Positions 42,937 through 52,063 of a DNA stretch of 64,000 nt are shown here, in pieces. Numbering within the stretch: the stretch's first letter is position 1; each line of letters starts with the position of its first letter. This DNA is from an uncultured Hungatella sp. (GTDB taxonomy: Bacteria > Bacillota > Clostridia > Lachnospirales > Lachnospiraceae). The notes under the pieces were generated by a model. That model did not search any database. It was given only the letters and a program-made list of their open reading frames with translations, and was not told where the DNA came from. A program made the position numbers and the translations under genes. The stretch lies in NCBI GenBank assembly GCA_910585435.1, contig CAJUEJ010000010.1:62001-126000 (forward strand), given 5' to 3'.

Positions 42937-43091
42937 AGGATATTGTTTAATATTTGTGTTGACACAATTATAAGAACATAAAGGTAATAATTTTTTAAAA
43001 ATATAATAACTATCAATTGAATTCTATACTGGATTGAATTAGTTACTATCATAAGCATACTTGTAATATCTATTCGCTGATAATCAAGATT

Positions 43092-44582
43092 ATGACCAAA
43101 TACCGGGAAATCCTAAGATTAAAGAGCTTAGGATTCAGTGAGCGGAATATCGCTTTATCGGTTCCGTGTTCACGCAACACAATGTCCAAAGTGCTCAAAC
43201 GCGCCGAGGAGAAAGGAATTTCCTGGCCGTTGCCTGAGGGCATAACGGATGGGGATCTGGAAAGACAGTTATCCTCATCGGTGCCATCCGCTTCATCCAG
43301 GCGAATGCCGGATTATGCCTGCATCCGTAAGGAGCTTCTAAAGAACGGCGTCTCAAAGAAGCTCTTGTGGACTGAATACATGGAGGACTGCCGTCAGGCT
43401 GGGGAAGAGCCCCTCATGTATTCCCAGTTCTGCTATTACCTCCAGCAGGAAGAAAACAAGCGTCATGCCACCATGCACATCAACCGTAAGCCCGCGGAGC
43501 AGGTCGAAGTTGACTGGGCAGGTGATACCGCAGAACTTGTTGATCTCTACTCTGGCGAAGTCGTACAGGCCTATATTTTTGTTGGTGTGATGACATACAG
43601 CCAGTATGCATACGTGGAGGCGTTTTCTGACGAGAAGCAGTAGTCATGGATTGATGCCCATGTCCATATGTATGAATATTTCGGTGGTGTCGCCAAAATC
43701 CTTGTACCGGATAACTGTAAAACAGCAGTCATCCATAGCGGCGGCTGGAAAGACCAGCGAATCAACGCTGTCTACCATGAGATGGCAGAACACTACGGGA
43801 CGGCAATCATTCCGGCCCGTGTCCGTGCCCCGAAGGACAAGCCAAATGCCGAAGGATCTGTGGGAAGTATTTCAACATGGATCATTGCTGCCCTGCGCAA
43901 AGAACAGTTCTTTACGATCGCTGAGTTGAATGCGGCGATCAAAGTGAAGCTGGAAGAATTCAATCAACGCCCTTTCCAAAAGAAAGAGGGCAGCCGGTAT
44001 GAACTGGCGGAATGGAAACAAGCCACCGTTCAGTTCAATTATCACATATCCGTGGACGGAATGCTATACTCAATTCCATACGAATACATCGGCAAGAAGG
44101 TCGATGTACGGATAACAGGTACAGTCATTGAAGTCTTCTATAACCAGAACTGTATCGCCTCCCACAGGCGCTTATACGGCCGCAAAAAGCAGTACAGCAC
44201 TGTTACGGTACATATGTCAAAGGATCATCAGTTCTATCTCGAATGGAATGGTGACTGCTTCCGTAAGTGGGCGGAAAGGATAGGTGAAAATACCGCAAAA
44301 GTCATAGATGCGATTCTCCGTTCCAAACGGGTGGAACAACAGTCCTATAGAGCCTGCATGGGGCTTTTAAAGCTTGCAGACAAGCATTCGCCTGCAAAGC
44401 TGGAGGAAGCCTGCAGGACAGCCCTCTCATACACGCAGAGCCCAAGCTACAAGAGCATCAGCAACATACTGGCGGCTTCCCAAAAGGATCATCCTGATGC
44501 ACCAGATAGTAATGATGCCACCCACAACAACAGCCACGGCATTACAAGAGGTGCCGGTTATTATAGGAGAACACGTTCATGA
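43092..44582 (+). pseudogene. istA: IS21-family transposase IstA with an in-frame amber stop
   Basis: One frame from 43092 to 44582 would encode 496 residues but is cut by TAG at 43641-43643. The first half has the helix-turn-helix (LRLKSLGFSERNIALSVPCSRNTMS in two parts) and the first catalytic Asp in VEVDWAGD. The second half resumes in the same frame as SWIDAHVHMYEYFGG, with the second Asp in VPDNCKTAV and the Glu in PNAEGSVG. All catalytic residues are present, so a single suppressible stop is the only visible defect. It overlaps istB by 4 bases as usual. Confidence 0.88.
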
Positions 44583-44710
44583 CAAATCAGGCAACGATCG
44601 ATAAACTTTTGGAAATGAGGCTTACTACCATGGCAGATGCCTTCCGGGCGCAAATGTCCGATTCCTCCATGTGGGAAGTATATGGTCTGAAAAAGTCTGA
44701 ATGTATGTAA
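44579..44710 (+). pseudogene. istB: IS21 helper ATPase IstB, N-terminal stub
   Basis: Starts with ATG overlapping the istA stop and reads MTNQATIDKLLEMRLTTMAD and on to WEVYGLKKSECM, then TAA at 44708. IstB is about 250 residues with a P-loop, so all but 43 residues are gone. The transposon end repeats follow shortly after, so the loss is an internal deletion. Confidence 0.85.
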
Positions 44711-44732
44711 TTGTAAAGGTTCGAATTTATAG

Positions 44733-44801
44733 GTGGCTCATGCTTGTCCGGACGAGTGGCTCACGCCACACCGGACAGGTGGCTCCGCCGCACCAGAATA
44801 T
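44733..44801 (+). repeat. Three 23-bp tandem repeats, IS21 end
   Basis: GTGGCTC begins at 44733, 44756 and 44779, a strict 23-base period, with the units sharing GTGGCTCayGC and CCGGACa. IS21-family elements carry such multiple terminal repeats as transposase binding sites. The other end of the element was not found upstream of istA. Confidence 0.75.
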
Positions 44802-44879
44802 TCAATGTATGAGTGTCAGAGCTTTATTGAAGGCTTGAAGGTCGGGGCAAGGCTTGTGATGGAGCTGTGGGAAGATTAA
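44796..44879 (+). pseudogene. 3' remnant of a small DUF6809-like gene
   Basis: The frame reads EYSMYECQSFIEGLKVGAR and LVMELWED before TAA 44877-44879, matching the C-terminal helix pattern of a small Lachnospiraceae protein family (DUF6809-like). Its start is replaced by the IS21 end, so the IS probably inserted in it. Confidence 0.45.
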
Positions 44880-44922
44880 ACACATGGCAGAATGGAATTG
44901 ATGAGACCATGAGAAAATGAAG

Positions 44923-44981
44923 AACACCCCTCTGTGGGAAAAGCTCGGATGATTGAGCTTCACCTGCAGAAGGGTATTTTT
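44923..44981 (+). terminator. Long imperfect hairpin with U-run
   Basis: ACACCCCTCTG pairs with CAGAAGGGTAT, and inside it AAGCTC pairs with GAGCTT; TTTTT follows at 44977-44981. It probably terminates the small gene remnant just upstream. Confidence 0.7.
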
Positions 44982-44997
44982 GTGCCTGTGTGATTAC

Positions 44998-46465
44998 TCA
45001 CGCTTTGATATATTTTTGAAGCCTGCTGTTTGGCTTGTCTGGAATAGTTTGTTTAATCAAGTTCTCATTAAGCATCGGCTTGATTATATTTTTTCTAAAA
45101 TATTCTGTAGTTTTAATGCCACAAAAGCCCTGCATTTCCCGGCGACTTTTTGGTACAGAGCAAAAGTCAAGAAGAGAAGCTAATCTATCAGGCTCAAGTT
45201 TGACTTGCGTACCGACTTGCGGAGTCACTTGCGTACTGATTTGCGTGGTGGAAGGTACGGAAGTCGATGCTTTCTGATTTTCCACCCACTTCTGATTTTT
45301 AATCATCGCATACACCATGAATTCCACTGTCCGGTATTCCGGATCTGACAGTCCGGCTGCTTCCATCTCCCGGAACATTCGGTCAACGCCTTCACCAAAC
45401 TCTTTGACGTATTCATACTCATGCAGGAATTCAAAAATCTTCGGATTCCGGGAAAAGTGGATTTAACGGATATTACTTGTGCGAACCAGGCCAGGAAGCA
45501 TACCGGGACTTTCCACAGTCAGATGGTCATCAAACATTTTGAACTGAATATCTGTTCTAGCGATACTGTAGTCACGATGTCCGATAGCATTCACGATCAA
45601 CTCAGTCCAGCAAAATTTCGGAAGCTCCGGTATGGTAACGAAGCGTCCGTCTTGTCCCAGGAAAGAGTGTTCTTTAATCTGGCCTTTTACAAATTCTGTG
45701 GACTTGCGTACCATATCCAAAATCTTCCCATTGAAAACCACATCTTTGACCACATTCATTTCTGTGCCGAATTTGGCTTCCGTGCCTTCATAGCGGATAA
45801 AGCGTACCCGTGCGCGCTGGAAGAATCGTTGCGGGTTTTTGCCAAAGAGCAGGATAGCCGCGCCGCTGATTTCTTCCTGCCCGTTTCTGGTTGTAATGAA
45901 ATCTTTGTTGCTCCGCAGGTATTCCAATGCGGACCTCCCATAGCCAATTTTCTCAATGTAGCTTTCCACAAAATCCAGATCGATATCATCCAGTGTGGCG
46001 TTCCTCACAGGGGCATCCTCGAAATAAAGGCCGCCTTTTGCGTACATGAGGCGTGTGCGCTGCTCAAAACTATTTATCCCCAACGCGGTAGAAAACCTCG
46101 TCAGCCTGGTTTGCATGAAGCTGGGAGCTTGGGAATATACACATCAAAAGAATATGGTTTGGCTTACCATTTCTGTCTCCGCAATCAAGTATATCCGTTT
46201 CCACAGTGATGGAAGGTATGCAATAATCGAATGGTGCGCAGAGCAGTTCGTTGATTTTTGTTTCATATCCATCAATACCAGTAATGTCCCCATTGTCCTC
46301 AACACCGATAACTAGTGTGCCGCCATCGGCATTTGCAAAGGCTATAATGTGGATTGCCAGAGCCTTCGCATCTATCTTGGCGCTTTTGCGGTCAAAACGC
46401 TGACCTTCAGGTGTAAATTGCAAATATTCAACATCAGTAGTGTTTGCCATACTACTCACTTCCAT
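44998..46465 (-). pseudogene. AlbA_2 / HATPase_c_4 (RecG-like, Schlafen-type) protein, broken
   Basis: Three pieces of one gene. 46465-46070 is an AlbA_2 domain (FDRKSAKIDAKALAIHIIAFANADGGTLVIG in parts). A frameshift near 46075-46110 leads into 46116-45463 with FEQRTRLMYAKGG and the HATPase N box ELIVNAIGHRDYSI. An in-frame TAA at 45463-45465 separates the last piece (45462-44998), EYVKEFGEGVDRMFREMEAAG plus a winged-helix end. Proteins of this architecture are common in mobile and defence-type islands; function is largely unknown. Two breaks make this one dead. Confidence 0.83.
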
Positions 46466-46736
46466 TCCTGAGAAAATTCTTCCTCTGTATTGTAACCGCT
46501 GTGGAGAGCTATATCAAGGAGTTTCCGAAAATTTATTTTCAACGAAACTCAAAGCGAAGTGCGGCAAGCCGTATTTTTATTTCGAATTCAAGATTGGAAA
46601 GCTATGCTCTCATCTTCAATTTCCATAATATCATCAAAAGTAATCCCTGTCGGTCACCACTGCCGTATTGAAGGCATTGCAGCAGACATCACAGGTGCAG
46701 ATTATATCAGCTTTCAATTCCGTGTTCCTCATTAAA

Positions 46737-47438
46737 CTACCGTATCTCACGTGCAAACAGCTCCTCTAAAATAGGTATGTCATCAGATGCGGGAATATCA
46801 TCATCTTCAACAATACCGATTGCCCGGCCGAGCATAACAATGTCATCAAATTCATGTTGGCCACCAAAGTCATATTCCGCATTCAGGGAATACAGTTTAC
46901 GATCATACATCCGCTTGATGATGAAACCCTCGTGGTAAACGCAGACCAAGTCGTCCCCGTTGTCCGCACTCAGAGTGAATTTCACATAAACCATATCGCC
47001 GTCCTGATATTTCGGCTCCATGCTCCTGCCGGATACCTGGACAATTGTGTCCGCATAGGAGCTGCGCCGCGTCTTTTTTACAAAGAAATAGTCCGGCGGG
47101 AGCCCAGTGTCCGGACATCCGACTCCAGTTGCCATAGGCGTCGCTTGTATGGACTGAAGAAGGTAATTGCTGCGCAGCATATCATCTCGGGCGTTGGTTT
47201 CCTCCTGCAGCATGTTGCGGACAAGGTTATCTACTACTTTGCGGCTGACAGGACGCAGCTTGCGGTATTGGCTCAACAGACGGTTTTCACCCGGTGACGG
47301 CAGTCCGGCATTCGGAATGCCAAGGAGAGTGCAGAGTTCCCGGATGGTGTCAAATTCCGGGCGGCTCTTATCCGTTTCCCAGTTTGTGGCCGTGTTGCGG
47401 GCGGTTCCCATGATGCGGGCAAGTTCTGACTGGTTCAT
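46737..47438 (-). CDS. XRE-family / S24 peptidase repressor (phage-type)
   Basis: 233 residues from ATG 47438. Helix-turn-helix (MNQSELARIMGTARNTATNWET), then a LexA/CI-type S24 domain with the catalytic Ser in VSGRSMEPKYQDGD and the Lys in FIIKRMYD. The start at 47438 truncates helix 1: the frame continues upstream as FGAVIQKYRNQSG, and beyond that as a Ser-rich stretch up to a stop near 47610. A different frame starting near 47656 (MESSSHSISFRKKRSDVAAL) looks like the real N-terminus, which suggests a frameshift around 47570-47600. It is the likely repressor of a lost prophage or ICE. Confidence 0.78.
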   Translation of the reverse strand: MNQSELARIMGTARNTATNWETDKSRPEFDTIRELCTLLGIPNAGLPSPGENRLLSQYRKLRPVSRKVVDNLVRNMLQEETNARDDMLRSNYLLQSIQATPMATGVGCPDTGLPPDYFFVKKTRRSSYADTIVQVSGRSMEPKYQDGDMVYVKFTLSADNGDDLVCVYHEGFIIKRMYDRKLYSLNAEYDFGGQHEFDDIVMLGRAIGIVEDDDIPASDDIPILEELFAREIR

Positions 47439-47845
47439 TCCACTCTGGTTACGGTATTTCTGGATGACTGCGCCGAAGGGCAGTTCAGGCCCATTATGCC
47501 TTTGCGGAAGGTGTACGATTGACGTGCTTGATGTGGCAGGCGCATTGGATATGCTGCCGGATGCATCGGATGGTTTTGAAGAGCTGCCACGTCTGATCTT
47601 TTCTTTCTAAAGGATATCGAATGGGAAGAAGATTCCATATCAATCGCACAGAACAAGACGAAGATGCCTCTGCGGTTTCCCTTAAGGGCCTCTTATGGGA
47701 ACGCTATAGCGGATTACATTCTGCATGAACGGCAGCTGTGCTGTAGAGCATCAGAATCAGCGTAAGATCGCGCCGTCCCATGCAGGATGACTGCTCTGGG
47801 GCGGCAAGGAGTATTTTTATGCCTGTTTTTTCATCTTTGTCCAGA

Positions 47846-48060
47846 TCATCTACTGTGGTGGTGACTTGGGTGGTGGGTCTGACAGTAACAGTCGAGTTCG
47901 CTTAGAGGAATCACAGTACGGAATATGTCACTTTCTATAAACTGTGGTTTCCCGCCAGAGTAGAGCTGGGTATATTTGTATGTGTTCCTCATGCCGGAGT
48001 CGAGTTCATCAGCCAGACCAATTTCAGGGAAAACCAAAAACCGGAAGCTTCAGAAGAGTT
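47846..48060 (-). pseudogene. C-terminal remnant of a second HATPase_c_4 protein
   Basis: Reads PEIGLADELDSGMRNTYKYT then LYSGGKPQFIESDIFRTVIPL, the C-terminal segment (GxADxxGSGMRNxYKYT) of AlbA_2/HATPase proteins, and nothing of the rest. It is a stranded fragment. Between 47611 and 47845 I see nothing that codes. Confidence 0.7.
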
Positions 48061-48134
48061 TCTATGCCTTAATTTCCCCATCCCGTGAAAAATAACGACT
48101 TATTCATGGAAAATAAGGTAATCAGAGGATTCTC

Positions 48135-48163
48135 TTGATTTTTCAGAGTATTCCGCATATAAT
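48135..48163 (+). promoter_or_regulatory. Promoter of the type III toxin-antitoxin locus
   Basis: TTGATT (48135-48140), 17-base spacer, TATAAT (48158-48163). Transcription would begin near 48170, just before the first antitoxin repeat. Confidence 0.8.
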
Positions 48164-48181
48164 ATAAGTGAGCCAAGAGGC

Positions 48182-48298
48182 GAAGAAACGGTGCGAGGGT
48201 AGCACCTTAAAAAGAAGTCCCAGACGAAGATACGGTGCGAGGGCAGCACCTTAAAAAGAAAGCCCGAATGAAGATGCCCTCGTCGAAAGGCGAGGGCT
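48182..48298 (+). ncRNA. Type III RNA antitoxin (CptI/TenpI-like), 44-nt repeats
   Basis: Two full 44-base units start at 48182 and 48226 and a partial third at 48270; each full unit carries ACGGTGCGAGGG, then AGCACCTTAAAAAGAA. GGTGC and GCACC can pair inside each unit, fitting the pseudoknot units of these RNAs. The third unit opens into a GCCCTCG/CGAGGGC hairpin (48276-48297), the expected partial terminator that limits toxin expression. Next comes the toxin gene at 48321. Repeat length and number fit the CptIN group better than ToxIN (36 nt, five or more repeats). Confidence 0.85.
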
Positions 48299-48320
48299 AT
48301 TCTAATATGTAAAGAAAATT

Positions 48321-48803
48321 ATGGCAGAGAAAAAATACTTATTGAAAAGATTATCCGCTGGATTTTATAAGGACTACGATGCGGACACATATCCAGAAAT
48401 AGAACATAAGGGAAAACGTCCTTATATGGTTCTACTTGTAAAAGTAGGGCAGAACACATTTGCTTTACCGCTTAGAACTAATATCAGGCATAATTATGGA
48501 TATAAATTTAAGAGCAGCGACCGTGAAACCTCTTATGGTACCGGCATTGATTTCACAAAGGCTGTAGTCGTTAATGATGAGAAGTATGTTGATGAAGATG
48601 CATCAATCAATAATAAAGAATACATTGAGATTGACAGGAAAGCTCATTTCATCATTAGTAGTTTTGAGAGATATTTGAATGGCTACATACGATATCAATC
48701 GAATAAAGGTACGGAATTTGATCAGAAGCGGTATAAATACACGATGTTAAAATATTTCCACAATGAGCTTGGAATTGTGCAGGACACTAGCAAAAGCATT
48801 TAG
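48321..48803 (+). CDS. Type III toxin endoribonuclease, CptN/TenpN-like
   Basis: 160 residues. The N-terminal beta-rich part contains GKRPYMVLLVKVGQNTFALP, then LRTNIRHNYGYKF where the Thr/Asn/Arg/His segment corresponds to the ToxN catalytic loop region, followed by GIDFTKAVVVNDEKY and a C-terminal helix pair (FERYLNGYIRY). ToxN-family RNases cut A-rich RNA and are blocked by binding the RNA repeats just upstream. Start ATG 48321 has only GTAAAGAAAATT before it, a weak site that fits low toxin output. The gene appears intact. Such systems act in phage abortive infection and plasmid maintenance. Confidence 0.85.
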   Translation: MAEKKYLLKRLSAGFYKDYDADTYPEIEHKGKRPYMVLLVKVGQNTFALPLRTNIRHNYGYKFKSSDRETSYGTGIDFTKAVVVNDEKYVDEDASINNKEYIEIDRKAHFIISSFERYLNGYIRYQSNKGTEFDQKRYKYTMLKYFHNELGIVQDTSKSI

Positions 48804-49052
48804 CAGTGGAGGAAGCCCAAATCGAAAGCACATAGAATATCACTTGTACAAGAAGAGCAGACTGCAGAAGCGGATTCACATGGAAATCACCAGGTATAGC
48901 TGCGTAAAAGTAAGCTTAAAATAAACCAATGGAGTGACAACACCCGCTTTTTACACCATAATAGTTACTGGAGATGCAAACGTTTTACAATATTCCATAA
49001 ATAGGGGATCTATAAATGTGGCATTCCAATTTCGATAAATGGGAGATAAGCC

Positions 49053-49256
49053 TATGCGTGCAAAATCAATAACTGTTAACGAACAACCCCATCTAATCAT
49101 GGAATGCAGAGCCAACGGCCTTACGGTTTACCAATGATGTCAGGCATATGAAATTAAGCCAGGCACATTTTATAACTGGGTGAAGTGTCTTCGCCAAAGA
49201 GAAAACACTGATTTTGCCGTTATTCGCACCGTAAACTGCATCCCGGTACTGGACAA
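49053..49256 (+). pseudogene. Remnant of an IS66 TnpA-type gene
   Basis: The plus-strand frame reads AKSITVNEQPHLIMECRANG and LTVYQ, then TGA in place of a Trp codon, then CQAYEIKPGTFYNWVKCLRQ, which is the helix-turn-helix part of IS66 Orf1. It breaks off near 49256. No other part of that element is here. From 48804 to 49052 I see no gene. Confidence 0.65.
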
Positions 49257-49510
49257 GAGGTGTGCCGTTGCCTTCTTGATATCCTCGTCATCCAAATCAT
49301 TAGTAGATACCAATACCAGTGGATTGCAAGACTGCCCCAGGGGAGTCTCCGGCTCCCAGTTGATTTCTCCGAGCATTTTACCTATCATAAAAATGAGGGT
49401 GAGCAACTGTCCTTCTTTTCTACATCTTTTCTGAGAAAACATTCTTTCTTTCATTCTTTCTCACTCTTGATTTTTCATTCTATTGTAAAATAAGAAAGGT
49501 GAGTAAGAAA

Positions 49511-49922
49511 ATGCTTCGATTTGAGAATCAGAATGTTGAATTCAAGTAGGAGTATGTCCAAAGCATCAAGAAAGAAGTCATGCCCTTCGTATCCATTGGA
49601 ACGATTGACCTGGAGGAGAAATCTGTTGATGAAGTTGAGGTATCTACCGGAACAAACAGGCCCTATTATTTGAGGGAAAAGGGGCTGCGTGCCGGAGGCG
49701 TTTACGTCCGCAAGGGGAGTTCTTCACAACCCATGACAGACGAGGAAATCCGGGAAATGATTCTTCAGACCAGCGGAGAACGGACTGATTACGAGAAAAG
49801 AAGCGGAGGAACTCCTGGATATCGGAACCATGAAAGCATTCAGACTTCTGAAGGAGCTGTGCGACGAAGGAAGAATGGAACAGAGCGGAGCCGGAAAGTT
49901 GAGCAAGTATCTTCCAAAATGA
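49511..49922 (+). pseudogene. Third AlbA_2 gene, deleted and frameshifted
   Basis: Begins with ATG 49511 (AAGGTGAG ahead) as LRFENQNVEFK, then TAG at 49547, then EYVQSIKKEV, where the AlbA_2 domain should continue with AFANADGGT but instead jumps to MPFVSIGTIDLEEKSVDEVEVST and GGVYVRKGSSSQPMTDEEI. A further frame change leads to ENGLITRKEAEELLDIGTMK and KAFRLLKELCDEGRMEQSGAGKL, a winged-helix end, stopping at TGA 49920-49922. So at least one stop, one large internal deletion and one frameshift. Confidence 0.8.
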
Positions 49923-49994
49923 TAAAGAAAAGGCGGGAATGAATTTCCAAACACGCTCTAGGTGAGGGATTTCGAAAGGAAAGGTGAATTGCTA

Positions 49995-50858
49995 ATGGAT
50001 AAAAATAATTTCTTTACATCTGCACCGTCCGTCCGTTCTTCCCGTATTCTTTACACGCCGTCACCCTTTGCCAGAACCTGGCTGCTTCATCTGCAGGAGG
50101 TTGGTACGCTTCAGGCCTTAAAGCCCCATACCAGCAGGCGTGAGAAACTGCAGTCTTATCTTTGCTTTGTAGTAGAGGATGGGGAGGGCGAACTGGTCTA
50201 TGAAGGAAAAACGTACGGGCTGAAGACGGGGGATGTTGTGTTTATCGATTGTCGGAAGGCTTACAGCCACAGCACTGACATACATCTATGGACTCTTCGA
50301 TGGTGCCATTTCTATGGGCCGTCGCTGACTGGTATATATGCCAAGTACAGAGAGAGAGGCGGCCGGCCAGTGTTTACTCCCGCCGATGCAGCTCCCTTTC
50401 GCCAAATTTTCCAGCAGCTGTATAACATAGCGGAATCATCCGATTATATCCGGGACATGAAAATTAATGAAGGATTAAATACCTTATTGACCCTTGTTAT
50501 GCAGGAAAGCTGGAATCCGGGCGAGCGCCGGGAGGGCAGAAAGCGAAAGAGCTGTATGGATGTGAAGAACTATCTGGATGAACATTTTGCAGAAAAAACA
50601 ACGCTGGACGCTCTTTCTGCGGTTTTCTACATGGATAAATACTATTTGACAAAATGCTTTAAAGAAGAATATGGGACGACGATTAATCAGTATCTTCTTC
50701 AAATTCGCATCACGAAAGCCAAACAGATGCTCCGCTTTACAGATGAAAAACTGGAAACCATCGGACTTGAATGCGGGCTTGGAGCGGCAAATTATTTTTC
50801 CCGGGCGTTTAAGAAGATAGAAGGGATGAGTCCCAGTGAGTACAGGGAGATGTGGTAA
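49995..50858 (+). CDS. AraC-family transcriptional regulator
   Basis: ATG 49995 with AAAGGTGA upstream; an in-frame ATG at 49962 has no site. 287 residues: an N-terminal cupin-like sensor (residues ~40-130, LQSYLCFVVEDGEGELVYEGK then GDVVFIDCRKAYSH) and two C-terminal helix-turn-helix motifs (LSAVFYMDKYYLTKCFKEEYG and ETIGLECGLGAANYFSRAFKK). This class senses sugars or their polymers. It lies directly ahead of the GDP-fucose operon with a hairpin between, so it may control it, but its target could be elsewhere. Confidence 0.88.
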   Translation: MDKNNFFTSAPSVRSSRILYTPSPFARTWLLHLQEVGTLQALKPHTSRREKLQSYLCFVVEDGEGELVYEGKTYGLKTGDVVFIDCRKAYSHSTDIHLWTLRWCHFYGPSLTGIYAKYRERGGRPVFTPADAAPFRQIFQQLYNIAESSDYIRDMKINEGLNTLLTLVMQESWNPGERREGRKRKSCMDVKNYLDEHFAEKTTLDALSAVFYMDKYYLTKCFKEEYGTTINQYLLQIRITKAKQMLRFTDEKLETIGLECGLGAANYFSRAFKKIEGMSPSEYREMW

Positions 50859-50882
50859 AAACCAATATTGTGCAAGTAATAT

Positions 50883-50919
50883 AAGGGATGTGCCATTTAA
50901 AACAGATGGTACATCCCTT
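50883..50919. terminator. Stem-loop after the AraC gene
   Basis: AAGGGATGTGCCAT and ATGGTACATCCCTT pair over 14 bp with one mismatch and a 9-base loop. The following AAAATTATAAG is not a strong U-run on either strand, so it could equally be a leader structure of the gmd operon. Confidence 0.5.
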
Positions 50920-51015
50920 AAAATTATAAGCGGCAGGTATGAATCCTGCTAACGGTCCCCTTGTCCACTGAGGGCAACGAACAGAAATTAACAAACAGAA
51001 ATGAGGTTTATACAT

Positions 51016-52059
51016 ATGTCTAAAGTAGCATTGATTACCGGAATTACCGGGCAGGACGGTTCCTATCTGGCGGAGTTCCTTCTGGAGAAGGGGTACGAAG
51101 TTCATGGTATTATCCGCCGCGCTTCTATTTCCAACACAGCTCGTATCGATCACATTATGGATAAAATCAGGCTGCATGACGGTGATCTTTCGGATTCGTT
51201 AAGTCTGATCCGCATTATCAGTCTGGTTCAGCCGGATGAGATCTACAACCTGGCGGCGCAGAGCCATGTACAGGTGTCCTTTGATGTGCCGGAGTATTCC
51301 GGGGATGTGGACGCTCTGGGCGTCCTGCGTATTCTGGAGGCCTTAAGGATCCTTGGACTGACGAAGAAAACCAGGGTTTATCAGGCGTCCACCTCGGAGC
51401 TCTACGGAAAAGTAGAGGAAGTGCCACAGAGGGAAACCACGCCTTTCCATCCCTACTCTCCCTATGCAGTTGCCAAGCAGTACGGCTTCTGGATCGTGAA
51501 GGAATATCGTGAGGCCTACCATATGTTTGCGGTCAACGGGATTTTGTTTAATCATGAGTCTGAGCGCCGCGGCGAGAATTTCGTTACCCGCAAGATCACC
51601 CTTGCCGCCGGCCGTATCGCTGAAGGCTTGCAGGATCATCTGGAGCTGGGCAACATGGATTCCCTGCGGGACTGGGGCTATGCGAAAGATTATGTGGAGT
51701 GTATGTGGCTGATTATGCAGCAGGATAAGCCGGAGGATTTTGTCATCGCCACTGGCGTTCAGCACACGGTTCGGGACTTTACCGAGAAAGCTTTTGCGGC
51801 CAATGGAATCACCCTTCGCTGGGAGGGCACAGGGCTGGACGAGAAGGGCTATGACACTGCCACCGGGAAGATGCTGGTGTGTGTGAACCCGGCGTGGTTC
51901 CGTCCGACCGATGTGGACAATCTGTGGGGTGATCCCACCAAGGCAAAGACAGTCCTGGGCTGGAATCCGCAGACCACGTCTTATGAACAGCTTGTTGAGA
52001 TCATGGCAAAGCATGACCGGGAGCTTGCAAAACGGGAAAAGACTATGAAAGAAGATTGA
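51016..52059 (+). CDS. gmd: GDP-mannose 4,6-dehydratase
   Basis: Start at ATG 51016, nine bases after GAGG at 51003; an ATG at 51001 has none. 347 residues. NAD-binding LITGITGQDGSYLAEFL, substrate-site ASTSELYG with the catalytic Ser/Thr and Glu, and the YSPYAVAKQYGFW Tyr-Lys pair are all present, also NHESERRGENFVTRK typical of Gmd. It makes GDP-4-keto-6-deoxymannose, used by the next gene. First gene of a four-gene operon for GDP-mannose and GDP-fucose. Its GC content is well above that of the nonulosonate genes. Confidence 0.95.
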   Translation: MSKVALITGITGQDGSYLAEFLLEKGYEVHGIIRRASISNTARIDHIMDKIRLHDGDLSDSLSLIRIISLVQPDEIYNLAAQSHVQVSFDVPEYSGDVDALGVLRILEALRILGLTKKTRVYQASTSELYGKVEEVPQRETTPFHPYSPYAVAKQYGFWIVKEYREAYHMFAVNGILFNHESERRGENFVTRKITLAAGRIAEGLQDHLELGNMDSLRDWGYAKDYVECMWLIMQQDKPEDFVIATGVQHTVRDFTEKAFAANGITLRWEGTGLDEKGYDTATGKMLVCVNPAWFRPTDVDNLWGDPTKAKTVLGWNPQTTSYEQLVEIMAKHDRELAKREKTMKED

Positions 52060-52063
52060 GATT

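Noticed and set aside
44715..44732. GGTTCGAATTT resembling a tRNA T-arm
   Set aside because: Flanking sequence does not fold as a tRNA; it lies in the deleted istB / IS21 end.
46440..46628. Plus-strand 62-residue ORF with CNRCGELY
   Set aside because: Opposite to and overlapping the AlbA_2 pseudogene start, with no ribosome binding site; likely chance.
48182..48298. Possible CRISPR array
   Set aside because: Only two full contiguous repeats without unique spacers, directly ahead of a ToxN-type toxin; a type III antitoxin explains it.
49170..49454. 94-residue minus-strand ORF with LTLIFMIGKMLGEINW
   Set aside because: Unrecognised, overlaps the IS66 TnpA remnant on the other strand; could be a scrap of another gene but not supportable as a CDS.
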